Shown here: one piece after another, positions 25,471-38,791 of the stretch | Numbering within the stretch: position 1 is the first letter of the stretch | Layout: each line of letters starts with the position of its first letter | Assembly (NCBI GenBank): GCA_032173965.1 | Contig: CM063288.1 | Span: forward strand, 11,264,501-11,328,500 | Source of the DNA: Sitta carolinensis | Lineage: Eukaryota > Chordata > Aves > Passeriformes > Sittidae | Reading direction: 5' to 3' | Length of the DNA: 64,000 bases | Program-made: the position numbers and the translations under genes | The notes under the pieces: model-generated | What the model was told of the DNA's origin: nothing | Database searches by the model: none | The model's input: the letters and a program-made list of their open reading frames with translations, nothing else

Positions 25471-25889
25471 GCATTGCAGACAGTCAGGAGGCTACATGAA
25501 CTGCTGGTCTGTGGGCAGCGTCTGCTTGCCTGCTGCAGCCTCAGGATACAAAGCTCTGCAGAGAGGAGGATGCTTTTTCTGGGTATCTACATAAGGTTTG
25601 AAGAATACCAGGATGACCAGACCCTGATCTGCAGCAAAGTTAAGGACCCTGTCAGTGCCTGGCTTTCCCAGGGACTGTCAGCAGGAACAGGTGTGTTTCC
25701 CATTGCCTTGGAATCCCCTTCTCCCAGGCAGGCAAAAGAAGGGGAGATCTTTTCCCTGCTCCCCAGCCTGGCCTGCTTCTCACCACAGCACAACTGACCC
25801 CAATTCAAGCTGCTGACACTTATTTTCAGGGTGTTTCAGAGATTCATTATTTGTGAATGCCTTTTTGTGTAGCTCCATTGGCACTAGCA

Positions 25890-25911
25890 CAGCCTGTTCC
25901 CAGCCTGTTCC
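25890..25911. repeat. 11-bp exact tandem duplication
   Basis: The unit cagcctgttcc occurs twice head to tail (25890-25900, 25901-25911). A minor slippage duplication. Confidence 0.85.
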
Positions 25912-27831
25912 AGCAGCTCCCCAATGACTGAGGTGACAGGCTCCAAACAAGGCATGGGCTCTGAGCAGGCCCTCAATGGGGTCAGTCAGAGACAGCAAAC
26001 ATCCTGGTGGATCTTCCTCCCTTTTCCAGCTTCACCTCCCTGTATACAGCCTTCAGTTTCTGCCCAAGAGCTCAGAGCAGAGACTGCTTGGTTAGAAGTA
26101 CACATAAACATTTTTAAATCCCCAGCAGCAGGCTGGGTATTGACAAACTGCATGACACTGAGAGGAAGGAAGTAGAAATGGCTTCTGGGACTGTTTTGTG
26201 AGGATCAGATTAAAACAGACTAAACATCTATATCCCAACTAAGTAGTAGGCTTGCCAGGCTCCAGGCAGGGAGCTGGCTGCACACATCAGGGAGATAAAA
26301 AGTACAAAGAACAATCCAGAGTATCTGCAGTTATATTTATAACCCTACATTTAAGAAATGCAGGCTTCTCCAGTGGGGTTTCTGCATAAACTGGCAGCCA
26401 AGGACCAGCACCTGAAATGCTCACTGCCCTCTCCACATCCCACCTGTAGATGTTGCCAGGCTCGAATTAGGGAAGAGACGAAGGTATGTCCTCATTCAAC
26501 TTCTCAGCACAGAGAACAGGCAGTAAAGTGGTGGTTAGAAAAACAAGAATAACAAAAAAAAACCCCCAGCATTACCAGGATATATGTGTGTCCACTTTGA
26601 TCAACAGCCTGCCTCCAATTGCAGCCAAAGATGCTCAGGGGAAAATGCAGCAAGAGGGCAAATGCCACAATCCCAAATGTTCCTCCCTCTCTTCCAGCTT
26701 CAGAGTTTGTAGCTCAGGTGCTTCTGTTCCAGAGGAAATTAATGACAAAGAGAACCCCAGGTGGGAGATCAGAGCAAAGTCTCCTGAGAGCTGAAAACCT
26801 GCAAAAGCGTGCCAGGTGAGTGGTGATGCTTAGAAAGAATGCTGATCTCTGTGTACAAGCAATTTTCAAAGGAAAACAGCTGTGACCTGTGTGACAAGCC
26901 TTAGTGGGCATCTCAGTCTCTATGACATGGCCAGTGTACAACATTTTTCTTAAAGACATTTCACATTTGAAATTATATCAAAGCTTTAAGCAGCATGCTT
27001 TTCCCGTCCTATATAATTTGGAGAATTCCCTCTTAGTAAGCATGGCTGAGAACTTTGAGCCACTTTGCACAGTAACTCCTTTCTGCAGGGTCTCATCCAG
27101 CACAGTGACTTCAGCAATCAGAGTCTGCATTTTGACAGGGTTGTTTTGCTCCTGCACACCAACATATACCTAATCCAGCTCTGCGGCCTTTTTGTCAAAC
27201 CCTTGTTGAATCTGCAGGCACAGCACTGCTCCCAGACTTCTATTTACAAGTCACACCTTCTTCACTGCCAGAAGGGGAATTGCTTTTTCCCAACAACAAT
27301 AAACACCACTTACTGAATACTGAATACAGTTATCAGTGTTGGCTAGCCCTGGCTGCTCAGGAATAAAGACAAGGAGCTTTCACACACAGAAATAGGAGGT
27401 CCAGTCCTAACTATGCTGTTGAAAGGGTACAAAGCTAAAAGGCATCCTCAGAAACATCCACAATCAGCTGACGTTGTTCTTGCCATCAAAGGCTAAATTT
27501 CCCTATTTATGATATTCAGCATGAATGTCTTATTTTTCTATAAAGTGTGAAATTTGAATTTCCCTGTTATAATTCTACAAGTGGACTCCTGTGTCAGTCA
27601 ACAGAAAACTATTAAAAGATAACTGCTTCAAATTCAGGCAAAAATAATACAGGCCAAGGCCCAAGAAAATAGCTTATATAATTGCTACAATAAGAATTAG
27701 ACTTGTGTAGCAAAATACTCCATATTTTTAGTATTCCCTTGACAATATGAAAAAATGTATGCAGTTGTCCTGCTGGAGATGGGACATGGCTGGTGGGACA
27801 CAGAAGTACTGAAAAGCAGCCCACAGCTTAA
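25912..27831. other. Non-coding stretch, nothing recognised
   Basis: No supported gene; open frames under 103 codons. No transposon recognised up to the target duplication of the LTR at 27.83 kb. Confidence 0.5.
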
Positions 27832-27836
27832 CACTC
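27832..27836. repeat. Target-site duplication, left copy
   Basis: cactc directly precedes the TG that starts the LTR and is repeated exactly at 29156-29160 after the terminal CA. The preceding base (a) would also extend the match to six, because the LTR ends in a. Confidence 0.85.
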
Positions 27837-29155
27837 TGTCATGGTTTGAAGTTGGCACAAGGCTAGTGCCCCCATGAAGATATACTGTTCCTGGTGCTTG
27901 CTGTGAGATGTGACCAAAAACAGAGCAAAACAGTTTTTAATTTAGAAACAAAAGGAAAGAAGAACTTCATTTACTTACAATAGGTAAAAGAGACACACAC
28001 AGAAGAGGATGAAAACTTTAAAAAACACTCCTCCTCCCCCCCCCCCAAAGTTCTCAACACAGTAAAACAAACTAAAAATTCCCAGTCAAGCTACTATTTT
28101 CAGATAATTAATTGTTAGTCTATTACCACCCTTTTGATAATCATCACTCAGTTCATTAAGGAGAGATAGGAGTCCTTCTTGCACTATATCGTGACCTCTT
28201 CTTCCATGTCCAGTGCTCTCACCACTGTGCATGGACTAGAACTGTTTTTTAGGGTTTCTCTTTTTAAAGATGCTTTGGTTAGTTCTAAAAAACGACAGCC
28301 TCTCAAATCTTGGGACATCTGTCCCCCCCAATTTCACCCCCTGGGGCCGAGGGGCCTTGAGAACAGAGATCTTCCTCTCATCTCTGTTCACACTACTCTT
28401 CTACTGTCCACTTTTGGCTCCAAGCCAATGCTTTTCCCCAGATGCAGTCTCTGCGTCACAAAAAAGAAATGAGTCCGTCCATGGCTATACAAGAAAAGTC
28501 CAGCCAAAGGCCACTCTATCATCTCCTCCCACCTAGGATTTTTTTCAGCATTCTCTGACAATCTTCTACTTGCACGAACTTTTATCACTTTTGCTCAGTT
28601 CTCTATCTTCCTTTTTCAGATTTCAGAGGATTAGCATTTATAAAGTTTCCATCATCTACGAAAAGGGTTAAAACCTTGGACTGTGCCTGCCCAGAACTCC
28701 CACGGCATCTTCATTTGCGCTACTCCCTCCTTATTCCTTGGGCCATGCTGCCCGCTGTCGATATCAAATTTCAAGGTGGCACAGGCACAGTCTCTCTCTC
28801 TCTCTCTCTCTCTCCAGGGGGGAAGGAGGCTGCCTGATGCCTCTCAAGGTTCTTGTATTCTCTCCACCCTTCCATCCTGCAGGATCTTCCTCTCCCCCTC
28901 TGTGCCCAAGGCTCCTACCTCACCCAGGCCGCATGGCTTCCCCTCCCCGCCCAGCTGGGCAGGGGAGACCTGACCACCCTCACAGAGCGGAACCAAGAGG
29001 GAGTTCTCCTGGGAGCCCTCTGCTTTTAACCCCCTGTGTTCTCAGAGGCGATCCTTGTCCTCAGTGGCCACACCAAGTGCCAATATTCAAACCTGAGCAC
29101 TCATTGGTTTGACCACTGAATTCCAAAAAACTCACTTCCTTTTCAAACCACCACA
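27837..29155 (-). mobile_element. Solo LTR of an endogenous retrovirus
   Basis: A 1319-bp element bounded by TG and CA and flanked by an identical 5-bp duplication (cactc), which is the structural signature of a retroviral LTR. No second LTR, primer-binding site or gag-pol remnant lies beside it, so it is a solo LTR left by recombination between the two LTRs of a provirus. On the minus strand it begins TGTGGTGGTTTGAA and ends TTCAAACCATGACA; these ends resemble songbird ERV LTRs that I recognise. The minus sense also fits an ATTAAA-type poly(A) signal at 27936-27941 and TATA-like sites (TATAAAT at 28636-28642, GGGGTTAAAAGCA at 29023-29035), though none is proven. A 5-bp duplication fits the ERVL class best; class assignment is inference. 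Internal low-complexity DNA: C11 (28036-28046) and (TC)12 (28791-28814). Confidence 0.9.
28791..28814. repeat. (TC)12 microsatellite inside the LTR
   Basis: Twelve perfect TC units. It lies within the solo LTR (GA repeat in the LTR sense), so it is either part of the LTR family or an expansion within this copy. Potentially polymorphic. Confidence 0.95.
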
Positions 29156-29160
29156 CACTC
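29156..29160. repeat. Target-site duplication, right copy
   Basis: cactc immediately after the terminal CA of the LTR, identical to 27832-27836. Confidence 0.85.
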
Positions 29161-32100
29161 TAAAGCAGCATAAAAAGTCAAAAGAAGAAACTATCTTCCT
29201 TATCCTCAAATAATTGAGGAAGAAGAGCATTCATGCAGTACTGGACAAGCTGTAAAGTTTTCTTTTCCCTCTAATATTCCAGCTACACGGTCAGAAGTAG
29301 GAAAGGGAAGACCACAAGGAACTGGGTTAGTCATGGCCATTGTTACTGTTGGGCTGTCACTTTCCATGGGAAAACTTTTCAGTGCATTAGAGGCATGTCT
29401 GAATTAGAAATTAGAATTTTAACAACAAAGACTTCTACACACTCCATTGATGAAAAATCCCAGGCCATAATGCCAAGGGAAAGAAATCTGGTCTTCTTTC
29501 TCCAGGCACTTCCTTTTTCTCCTGGCATTTCCTTGTTACTTCAGTTAGGGTTTTTGTTGTTTTTCACCTTCTTTACCACTGAACTTGTCTGTCCTGCACC
29601 TGGACTGGACTGAGCAGACCCATCCTGCAGTCAATCACGGTGAGTCACTCAACTCAAAAGGTAAATGGTTAAACCCACGTTAGAGGTCAGGAATGAGTAA
29701 ATACTGCCCTGAAGGGTTTCGTATTTGGACACAGGTGTTTCTCTTACTGGGAAGCTGCTTTAATTCATTGTTCTCAGCTAAATAAACTAAAGAACACAAG
29801 CAAGCCACAGACATGTTGAAGTGCAGGAAATCTCCAGCACATAACAGAGTGGCCAGCACACAAAATCACAATAAAATTCAAGTGCTTAGATATTGTCAGC
29901 TGAAAATAACTGAAAATAATATTATTACACTTTATTATTCAGAGGTCTTGAGTGCTCTAGTAAGACAACTAATTTAATCTGATCACTTCTCGTGGGTAAA
30001 GCTCAGGCTCTGGACCAAGATGACAATGACAACCTTCATGACTAGAGAGTAGAAGAGTTTTAAACCCTCCTCCATAAAACACCTTGCAGGGCACAGACAT
30101 GAGTCCTTTGTCCAACACACAAGTTACAGGCTAGTGTTGATCATCCCATAAAAAAAGATGAGCAAATCATCCCCCATCAAATCAGATCTCCTGATTACAG
30201 GAATGGATTTACCAGCTTTGTCCCTGCAGCCAAATGGCACATCTGAGATCATCCAGCCTAAACAGAATGAGTGGCTGCACTCTCCCATGACATCAGGTCA
30301 GTCAGGCTCTTCTCAGCTGAAAATCTGGGTTAATTTCAGGGGTCAACACTTGAGCTCAGGGCAGCAAACACTCCACAAGGAAGCTTACACAACAGTCTTC
30401 TGTGGCAGAAGAAACATTTCCTTTAGCAGAACAGAAGGAATAAACCCCCACTTATGGCCAGCAGATTTCATAGTCCTTAGAACATGTGATGGGCTGGACT
30501 GAGAAGTAAGGAACAGTCAGCTGGGGCTGTTTGATTCTGGATCTTTTCCTAGCAATACCAGACATCAGCTGCTACATCTCAAAGCTCTCCTGTCCCTGGT
30601 GGAGGAATGGGATTGCACAAGCAGTGAGGACCAGGCAGTGGAGGACTCTGCTGAGCCTCAACACTTGCATCTACAGATGGACCCATCACACGCTTCTGCA
30701 CCATAAATCTCCCTTGTCAGTCACACCAAACCTCCCAGAGGAGAAGCAGCCAGGCTGTGAATCACTGTCCAGCTTTCCCTCTCCCCATGGCTGCCTGTAC
30801 ACCTGCAGGAATGAGGGATGGACACACTTAACCTTCCCAGAACTAGGCAGCAAAAATATGATCTTTCCAATGTGGATGAGTCACTTCCAACTGGGTTATT
30901 AAGTTATTACATTGTATTATTATATTAACGTCATTGCCATTTCAGGATAAGATAAACCTAATTTTAATCTGCTCTTAATTGAAAGCTTATCAAGAGACTG
31001 GTTCCATCCCTACACAGTCAGACAGCTTTTTTTCTTCTGCTTCCCTTCCCCCTCTCCGTACACTGCACTCTATGCTGATGAAAAGAAACATCTCTATTCA
31101 TTAGAGAAAAATCAGCTTGGAGTCGATCAGGCCTGTTAACCTACAGCCTGTGCTGTTATCACAGAGCAGACCTTTTCTCACAACAAAAAAAAACTGTTGG
31201 GGGCTGCAGTTTGGCAGCCCGTTGCAGAAGATTTGCTGCTCATTTTTATGTTGGGGTACTTGATAGTTTCCATTAGAGGACATGAGAATATTAAAGATAT
31301 TTGAGCAACTCTGGAAGAGGGTTAAGTATATAATGCAAGTTGACTGTGCAGATTTTAATTACAGATTCTCACAAAAATCCATAGAAACTCTGATTAAACT
31401 CCTAATTACTTTAAAGAAGTGAATAAGCGGTCAATAAGATGAACAGCAGCCTCTCCTTTCTTCTTCTTCTGAGCAAGCTCTACAGTGATAGGAACTGCAG
31501 ATGTATTATCTGAGGCAAGTTATCAGAAGACCAAGGGGGGAACATTTCTCTAAAGACTCCTTCGAAAGAACTTTTTGCGACATCTTCAATACCAGGGCTG
31601 GCCCTGAAATCAATCAGGTCACGGTGATTTACACTGGCAAAGGATGTGCCTGTTGCCTCCAGCTGTGACTTCATGTTGCAGGATTACATTGGCTTTTCCA
31701 GCAGAGCTCTGCCTCCCCACACAAGCAGCGCTGGCTCTCAGGGAGCTGTGGTGGGGTTTCACACCTTGTCCAGGTTAGGGGGGTGATGCTCACAGAGATG
31801 TGGACCTTGTCCCAGGGGTCAGGGCTTTACAAACAGCCTTCCCAAACATGTCATATAACCACACTGAGCAGCTCCACTAATCCCTTCTCTGCCACGCCAT
31901 GGAGCTGGCAGCACATCTTCTGTGAGAGCAGCAGTCCAAGGTCATGACTTGGACATAACTACTATCTCCACAACTGAAGATGTGGTGCCTCTGTGCTAAG
32001 CAGAGCACCAGCTCCAGGCATACAGAAATACCCTTAGTCCAAGGGGATTTCTTACTGGGTGGGAAGAAACTTCTCAGCTCCAGACCTGTGGCCCCCCTAC

Positions 32101-35100
32101 CCAGGCCCAGCCCTGCAAAGTGAATGCACCTGATATCCACACTTATTCTGAAAAACAAAACCTGTTTCCAGCAAGACATTTGAGTGACTCTTCAGAACTT
32201 GCTCAAATCTACTGGAATGGGAAAGAAACTTCTTTCTTCTGAGCTTAGCTGAGACCCACAGTAAACTACAACCCATGTTCCTCACCCCCATGAGCATCAG
32301 CCCTCTCTTATATGGCAGTTTCTGGCTCTCACTTAGCCAGAGCTTTGCTCCAGCTTATCCAAAGCAGGATAAGCCCTGCTCACTCTCTCTGGGCACAACA
32401 GGGCTAAAATCAGTAAAAAAGGAATATCTCCCCTAAAGTAATTCAAATTCTGAAGGTTGGACTCAGTCTGAGATGGTGTACAGCAGCAAGACATGCTGTG
32501 CAAGCAGTGACTGTCCCCAAGGCACAGCTATGCTTCATCTTCCTGTCTTCTCTCCAAGCCATTATTGTTTATTTTGCTGTCTCCAATGCCTATAACTTTA
32601 ACCCTATGAATAACTTTCATTTCCCCATCACTGGAAGGAGAATGAGAGTGCTTCTAGGGGAACAGCATCAGTGCCTGTGTGTGTAGACTCATTCTCTATC
32701 TGTATCATCACACTCTGCCTCTCACATGATTTTTTTACATTTTTCCTACAGAGAAGATTCACAGTTACCAAAATCCCCTCTTATACCACTGTCAGATATT
32801 TTCTAGCTAATGAGCATGTTTGTGAAGCAGCTCCCCAGCTGCTGAGTGGCAGTAACCACCAATCTCCCCATCCCTGCCCATAGTGCAAATGCATTTCATA
32901 TTCCATGATGTGGCTGGAACTGTCCTCACTGTATCTGACTGCCCAGGTCCCACATTTTTATCTTTTACAAGACTTTCAGACTAGTCCCCAGATATGGAGA
33001 GACCATAACCAGAGGATGCAGATTCACTCTGGTAGATCTGTTGATTCAAGATGACTAAAGCCATATTGTGCTCTGTGTACAGCACCTGGGAGAGCAGGGC
33101 TCAATACTGGCTTGGAGCTCTCAAGGCTTTTGCCATAGAATTAATTTTGACAGAAGAAATATGACCAAAATAGTAAGGCTATAGGGCATGGACATTCAAA
33201 GACTGATTTGTTTTTTTTTGGAAGAGAGCTTCAGTGGGGCCTTCAAGGGGAAAAATATCCTAATAGAAAATTAGCATTAGAAAGGGAAGGAGATTTTGAG
33301 AAGTGTTGGAGAGTTCAGTCAATTCCTAAGCCTTGATCCAGGTTGATGGGAAGAAAGAGAAAGAAGCTCAGAAACGGAAGGAGGGAAGGAGCTTGCTCTG
33401 CAACCAAAGCTCTGCAATAAGGCATATGTGGCTTCCAATGACAGTGTGAGAATTTACAGTATAATAAAGATATATATGGCCATTTGGAACAAGCTATTTC
33501 TAACATAAAATGACTCCGTATATTGATTGCCCCAGGAATTTGTACAGAACACTATTTCCAGACATATAACTGAGCATATTATTTACTCACTATAAAAGCT
33601 GGATAAATGGCTGGGCTCCAGGAGGGTGTGAGGCAACAGCAGTTGTTCATTGACAGATGAATGGAAGGAGGTTTGAGTGTGACAGAGAACATCAGGGTAC
33701 TGGGAACTATACCAGCAACTTTCACAACTCACTGCAACAGGTGTATATGCTTGTTTCCCAAAAAGGTGAGGCTGCTTCAAGGCCCTCATGAGAAGGCAGG
33801 GGACCAACATACAGGAGAAACGTCATTTCTCCTCTGGAGCAGCATTGAGAAATGAGGTCTGAGGCTAAAAAGTCCAGAAGGTACAAGGGTCTGAACCAGA
33901 GCAGGCTCTTCTACAGCAGCATACAAGCAATCACTTGAAGCCCCCAGCCATGGAGCTCCAGCTAAATCCCACATCAGTCACTTCAGGTGTGGGAGAGACA
34001 ACAGCCAAAGTTCAGCCTCTGCCTTGCTTCCCATGAGCCCAAGGCCAGACTGGCCTGAGACAGGACCCCCTCAGTACTGAGAGTTACTGGCTCATTTCCA
34101 GCTGGATGGAAATGCCTGAATGACATTCTGTTGAGTTCACAGTTAACAGTTCCAGATCCCAGTTCCTCATCACAGGAGACTCCATAGCATACTGGTTTTC
34201 AAAGCAAAATGATGTTGCAGGTTTCCTTCTCATAAGCAGATCATAAATTTCAAAGCATTTCCCAGGAAATGTGATGGACACATCAGCTGGGAATTTCCTT
34301 CCAAAGCAAACATGAAGAAAAAGAGTCTGAAAATGAGGGGCAGTATAGACATATATCTTTTAGCCTACCAGCAGATAAACTAAAAGTAGGGCTATCCCAG
34401 CAATGAGGAATTCTGCAGTTTAGCGACTTACTGCAATTGTGTTTAGCAGTTTTGACTCAACTCCTAAAACAGGTGAACATGAAACACAATGTTTGAGCAT
34501 TCTCCTCCCCATCTCCTTGTCTTTTCTTTCACACTCCATCACAATGTTATGTGTTGGCAATACCAAGTCCAGATAGATCTCATAAGCAGGGCCTGCATAA
34601 TTTCCATTATTATTAAGTGTCCAGACTGTCACAGCAGTTACATGCAGAGACCCAATGAACTACCCAGACAGGTGGAGGGGTCTTGACTCATGATTTCAGC
34701 TCATTAGCAAGTTGCATTAATAATGAAAATAAACTTTCATGTGCATTAGGCTATGAAAGGGTGGTAAAACTGGGTTTAAATTCTTCAGCACAAAGCCATG
34801 CAATCATAGTAGCACAGGGGCCTGTGAAGGCTGAATATTCTTGTACTCCTGCTGCCACCTAAAGGAAATGCCTCAAAAATGTTCTGAAATATCCTAGAAA
34901 AAAACATGTTCTGAAATATTCTGAAATAATGCAGACTAGAGTGGGCTTTTAGCTGAAGAAGGATCCATTTGAGAAAAGGACTATTACAAGCAGGTTATTT
35001 TTGTCTCATGGAATCAGTTAAAGCATGATGGCAGATTTTCAACAACCGTAATGGTAAATGGATGTGGTCAGGGAACTTCTGTCCACAGATGACTCCAGCT

Positions 35101-35326
35101 GTGACCATCCTGATGGCTATGGTCTAAGACCACAGATGAGAGGTTTGTATATGGGAGAAATATCTCTCATTACATGAGCTGACCTAAAAAGAAAACCAAA
35201 ACAGCTTTAGGATCATAAAAAGTCATCTTCAAATCATTTAGGGCTAAAAAAAATTACCACCAGTTCAAGGGATCCTTCTGAAACAGTTTTCTTAAAGACA
35301 CCTGATTCCTCTGTTTGAATTCTTCC
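29161..35326. other. Non-coding stretch, nothing recognised
   Basis: About 6 kb with no supported gene. The segment at 30.89-30.99 kb is very AT-rich with several TAAT cores. A weak resemblance to an old dispersed repeat lies near 33.07-33.15 kb but was not called. A 14-bp direct repeat (atgttctgaaatat) occurs at 34879-34892 and 34906-34919. Confidence 0.5.
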
Positions 35327-35355
35327 CATTATCCAGGGAAGACACCTGGATAATG
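35327..35355. repeat. Perfect 11-bp stem-loop
   Basis: Left arm cattatccagg (35327-35337) and right arm cctggataatg (35345-35355) are exact reverse complements around a 7-nt spacer. There is no T tract or gene end here to suggest a terminator. It lies inside a 153-codon minus-strand open frame (35234-35695) that I regard as chance. Confidence 0.85.
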
Positions 35356-36229
35356 AGAAGGTCCTTTGGTGCTTTTGGAGAGATGGTGACCAGATCAGGC
35401 CAGCTTTAGAAATCTGACACCATGTCCTCTTTGGGCCAGGTGTACCTGATGTTGGCTGCCTATGTAGCTCACTTGGATTAATCCATTCCTTTTGGATTTG
35501 TTTGCTAGAATTGGGTATGCTCCAATGGTATTGGAGGTAGCTAGACAAAGGGGAGATATGTAAAAGGAAACGTTCCCATTTTGTGCACAAAATAGCAATA
35601 ACTTTGTTCAAGCTTCTATGCTGACTAAATGCCCAATACCAGAAGTTATGTACAGTCAGCACTAGTGAGCCCAGAGAAATACTAAATTGCCTCATAAACT
35701 GGAAGCCAAGTGGAACTCTTACTTAAATGATCAAAAAGTATAATTTGCTGCTGCAGATCAACGAATAGCCTTCTTAAATAGAGGGAACATTATTACATGA
35801 GTTATGAAACTGGCTTTACAGCTTTAAATGTGGACTTCACATTTTAATATTCTTCTGCTTAAGGGGTATGAGAATGAAGCCTCTTTAGTTTTCCCCATGT
35901 ATGGGCACAAGGGCACACTTCAAAAACGTGCAACTGGTATTTGGAGTGTTCGAGTACAGAAATTTCATTGCCATGTATCAGAGGGTAGGAGCACCCCCCA
36001 TGAACAGGATGGAACCTCCCACTCATGACACTGGTGAAACCTCTCCAATCCAGGATGAATAAGTAGATGCTTCCAGGTATCTCCATATGAAATGATATGT
36101 TTGTCAGGATCAAGCAGCAGTGCATAAGCTTCAGTGCAAGCACACTCCAATGATTCATTCCATGACATGAATATCTGGCAAACTTATTACCTTCCCTACA
36201 TATTTACTTTTTGGGATGAGTGAACACTG
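35356..36229. other. Non-coding stretch, nothing recognised
   Basis: No supported gene or repeat. A minus-strand 153-codon frame spans part of it but resembles no protein family I know and shows no flanking gene signals. Confidence 0.45.
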
Positions 36230-36370
36230 TGTTGTCCTTATTTCACAGTGAGTTAAGCTGAAATGCATATGCATTAAGCAATTTGCCCCAAACTATCATA
36301 TTGCAATGCGTCATTTGATGAAAACTGCTGTTTCCTGGTGTTACTCAGGAAGCCATTTGACTCCCAGCCT
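36230..36370 (-). mobile_element. MIR-like (CORE-SINE) relic, minus strand
   Basis: The plus strand reads gtccttatttcacagtgagt, 'taagctgaa', 'attaagcaatttgccccaaa', 'ctatcat', then a 'gactcccagcc' block. This is the reverse complement of MIR order (…cctggctctg… gaccttgggcaagtcacttaac… tcagtttcctcatctgtaaaatgagg). Collinear over about 130 bp with heavy divergence. Confidence 0.6.
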
Positions 36371-38791
36371 GTGACTAATGTCTTGCCTGAGCAGTCTTGT
36401 CAGGAGATGTGATTTCTACATATGCTTTCCTTCTCTACGTGTTCCACAGAAACTGTATCTACCCACTTTGGCCTAATACTTTCCCCATTTATCCTCACTA
36501 GGGAAATTTAGCTTCTCTTTAAAGTGAAGAAAGAAGCTATCTAGAGCACCAGGCATAGATGGATATGACCTTTTAATTAAATGTTCAGAAACCAATGAGG
36601 AATTGGGAATGGGAGACAATATGGATTATTTAGAAAATGAAAAAAAAAAAGAAAAAACCTTCAAAAGGATCATCTCCTTGTGATGCCTGTCTTGTTTTTA
36701 ATCCCAGAATGCACCTCAGGTCCAAGATTCCTATGAATACTCAAAACAAAGCACAGAAATGATGGTGTGTCCTGCTCCAAGGCATAGTGTATCATTAACT
36801 CCACAGCCAGTTGTTCTCATGACTGATGTCAGAATATGCTTGATAGCAGAAGACGGAAACTAACAGGAAAATCAGAAAAATGGGATTTTATCTTATCATT
36901 TAATTCCTCAACTGCTCAAACTGGAAAGTACTTTTTTCCTCTAGTACTCTTGTTATTTTCTACAGAATAAAAGAATTCCCAAAGTCTTTAAGCATGGAGG
37001 CACTCAGGTAACTCCCACTATGTGTCTCTGCAAGTGTGACCACAGGTGTGGGACACCTCTTCATATACCTGTAGCTAAACAAAAGTGACAACTGTAGTCT
37101 AACCCAATGAGACCCGCTCTCACTGAGATAGTTCTTCTAATCGCTGGAGGGAGACCAACTCTTCTGGCAGGCAATTTACCTGCTCATTTCCAACCCTTTC
37201 CTTAGGAAGAGATGAAGTCTTCTCAGCCTATCATTAGATGACTTAGAGGAAAGAACCTCTGCATCTGAAGGTTCAGGAGGCTGCATGCCAAGTCCTGCAC
37301 AAATACAGGCATGGGGAACTACTCAGAACACTCCTTGTTTCTGCTTTTGTCTCTTCCAGCAAGACAAAGAAAACATATACATTAATAATCAAGAATAGAA
37401 AATCACACACATATCCCCTCTCTGAGACAGGAGCATGAATTTCATATTCTGACCATCCAAAATGAGTCCTTGTCACCTTGGGGTATCATTTACTTCCCAA
37501 ACAACTGATATTAATTTTGCTTGTAACTTCTTATGAAAAATGTCTCTAATACTTTATTTGACACACTGTCTTCTTACCTATATCTATTAATTTTTGTAAT
37601 GGGACCCAGGGAAAAAGGCAAACAAGTTTCCATGGCATACTTCGGTTCTGAAAACAAAAGAATCCCGGAGATCTCAGCACCATTCTTCTCCCCAAAACCA
37701 AAGCCCTCACTGCCTCTTGTTGTTATGCCAGAATCATACATACTCCAGTGTAGTGCCCTTATGTATTATTTGGTTGTGGTCTTCCTCACTTTAATGCAAG
37801 CTTTTGTGTCTCAAAGTTCCAGCACCAAAACAGATTAACACTATGCACAGGACATGCTACGCAGATGCCTGCCCCTGTAACACCTTAAAAGCACATCTGT
37901 AGCTTTTGCACACCAGGAAGATGAAGTCATACTGACATAGCTTTTTTTGCCATTAAGGAAAAGAAGTAATTGTTCCTCAGGATCTTTGCTTCTCTGAATA
38001 ACCTCACAGAATTTCAGCTATCAGACCCTTTCTTCAATGGAAAGTCATCCTGCTGGGTCTTCTTGTTACTGCCACATCGTGTTGTTACTGTCTATCACTG
38101 TTACTGCAACAGACAAAAAAGCAAGATGGGAATTTGCATGACAGGTCAGGGACAGGGAAAGCACTTCATTTTACCTTGTCAAGGTGAAGGAGAAAGGTTT
38201 TTTATTTTCACGTTGTTAACACGTTACCAGTAGAGATGTTCCCTTTCTGTTAGCAGTCCCAAGACAATCTGAAGAATTGCACACATAATCAATGATGTCA
38301 AACATAAAAGGGACCCGTGAAGCAGAACAAACTAACACAAGGATTCATGCTTGCTTTGAGACACCCTGATCTACAGAACACCCTAGTGTCCACTTCCATC
38401 AGTCATGAACTTCCTGAGTTCTTCCCAGCTTTACCTGCAATACTGGAAGACCCTTAGATTTTTTCCTAACTTAAACACTTAAGTTTTAAAAAGGGTCCAT
38501 GCAAAGAGACCAATGCTAATTTCCACATGTCTTAGAGCACCCAGTCAAATCCACCCCTCTGCATCCACTGACCTGGCACTGAACTTTCTGCAGATATATA
38601 TTTTTCTCCTAAAAATAAGAGACAACAACCCTCCTAGTACTACCAGAAGAGCACCTTTCTTATCTGCAAGCAGGAGACATCTGCAGGCCAATCTCCTCTG
38701 GAGTAAATGCCAAAGAGGTCTCCTAAGAGTCAAAGTTAGTTCTTGAAATAACAATAGACCACAGAAAAGGAAAGGAACAGCAGAGCCTTTG
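36371..38791. other. Non-coding stretch, nothing recognised
   Basis: No supported gene or repeat family; short A-rich tract near 36.64 kb. Open frames up to 101 codons, unrecognised. Confidence 0.5.

Noticed and set aside
33070..33155. Stretch resembling the 3' end of an old amniote dispersed repeat (tacagcacctgggagagcag and following)
   Set aside because: The match is loose and I cannot name the family securely. A profile search would decide.
35234..35695. 153-codon minus-strand open frame
   Set aside because: No recognisable family, contains the perfect hairpin, and stands alone without splice or promoter context. Could only be rescued by codon-conservation evidence.
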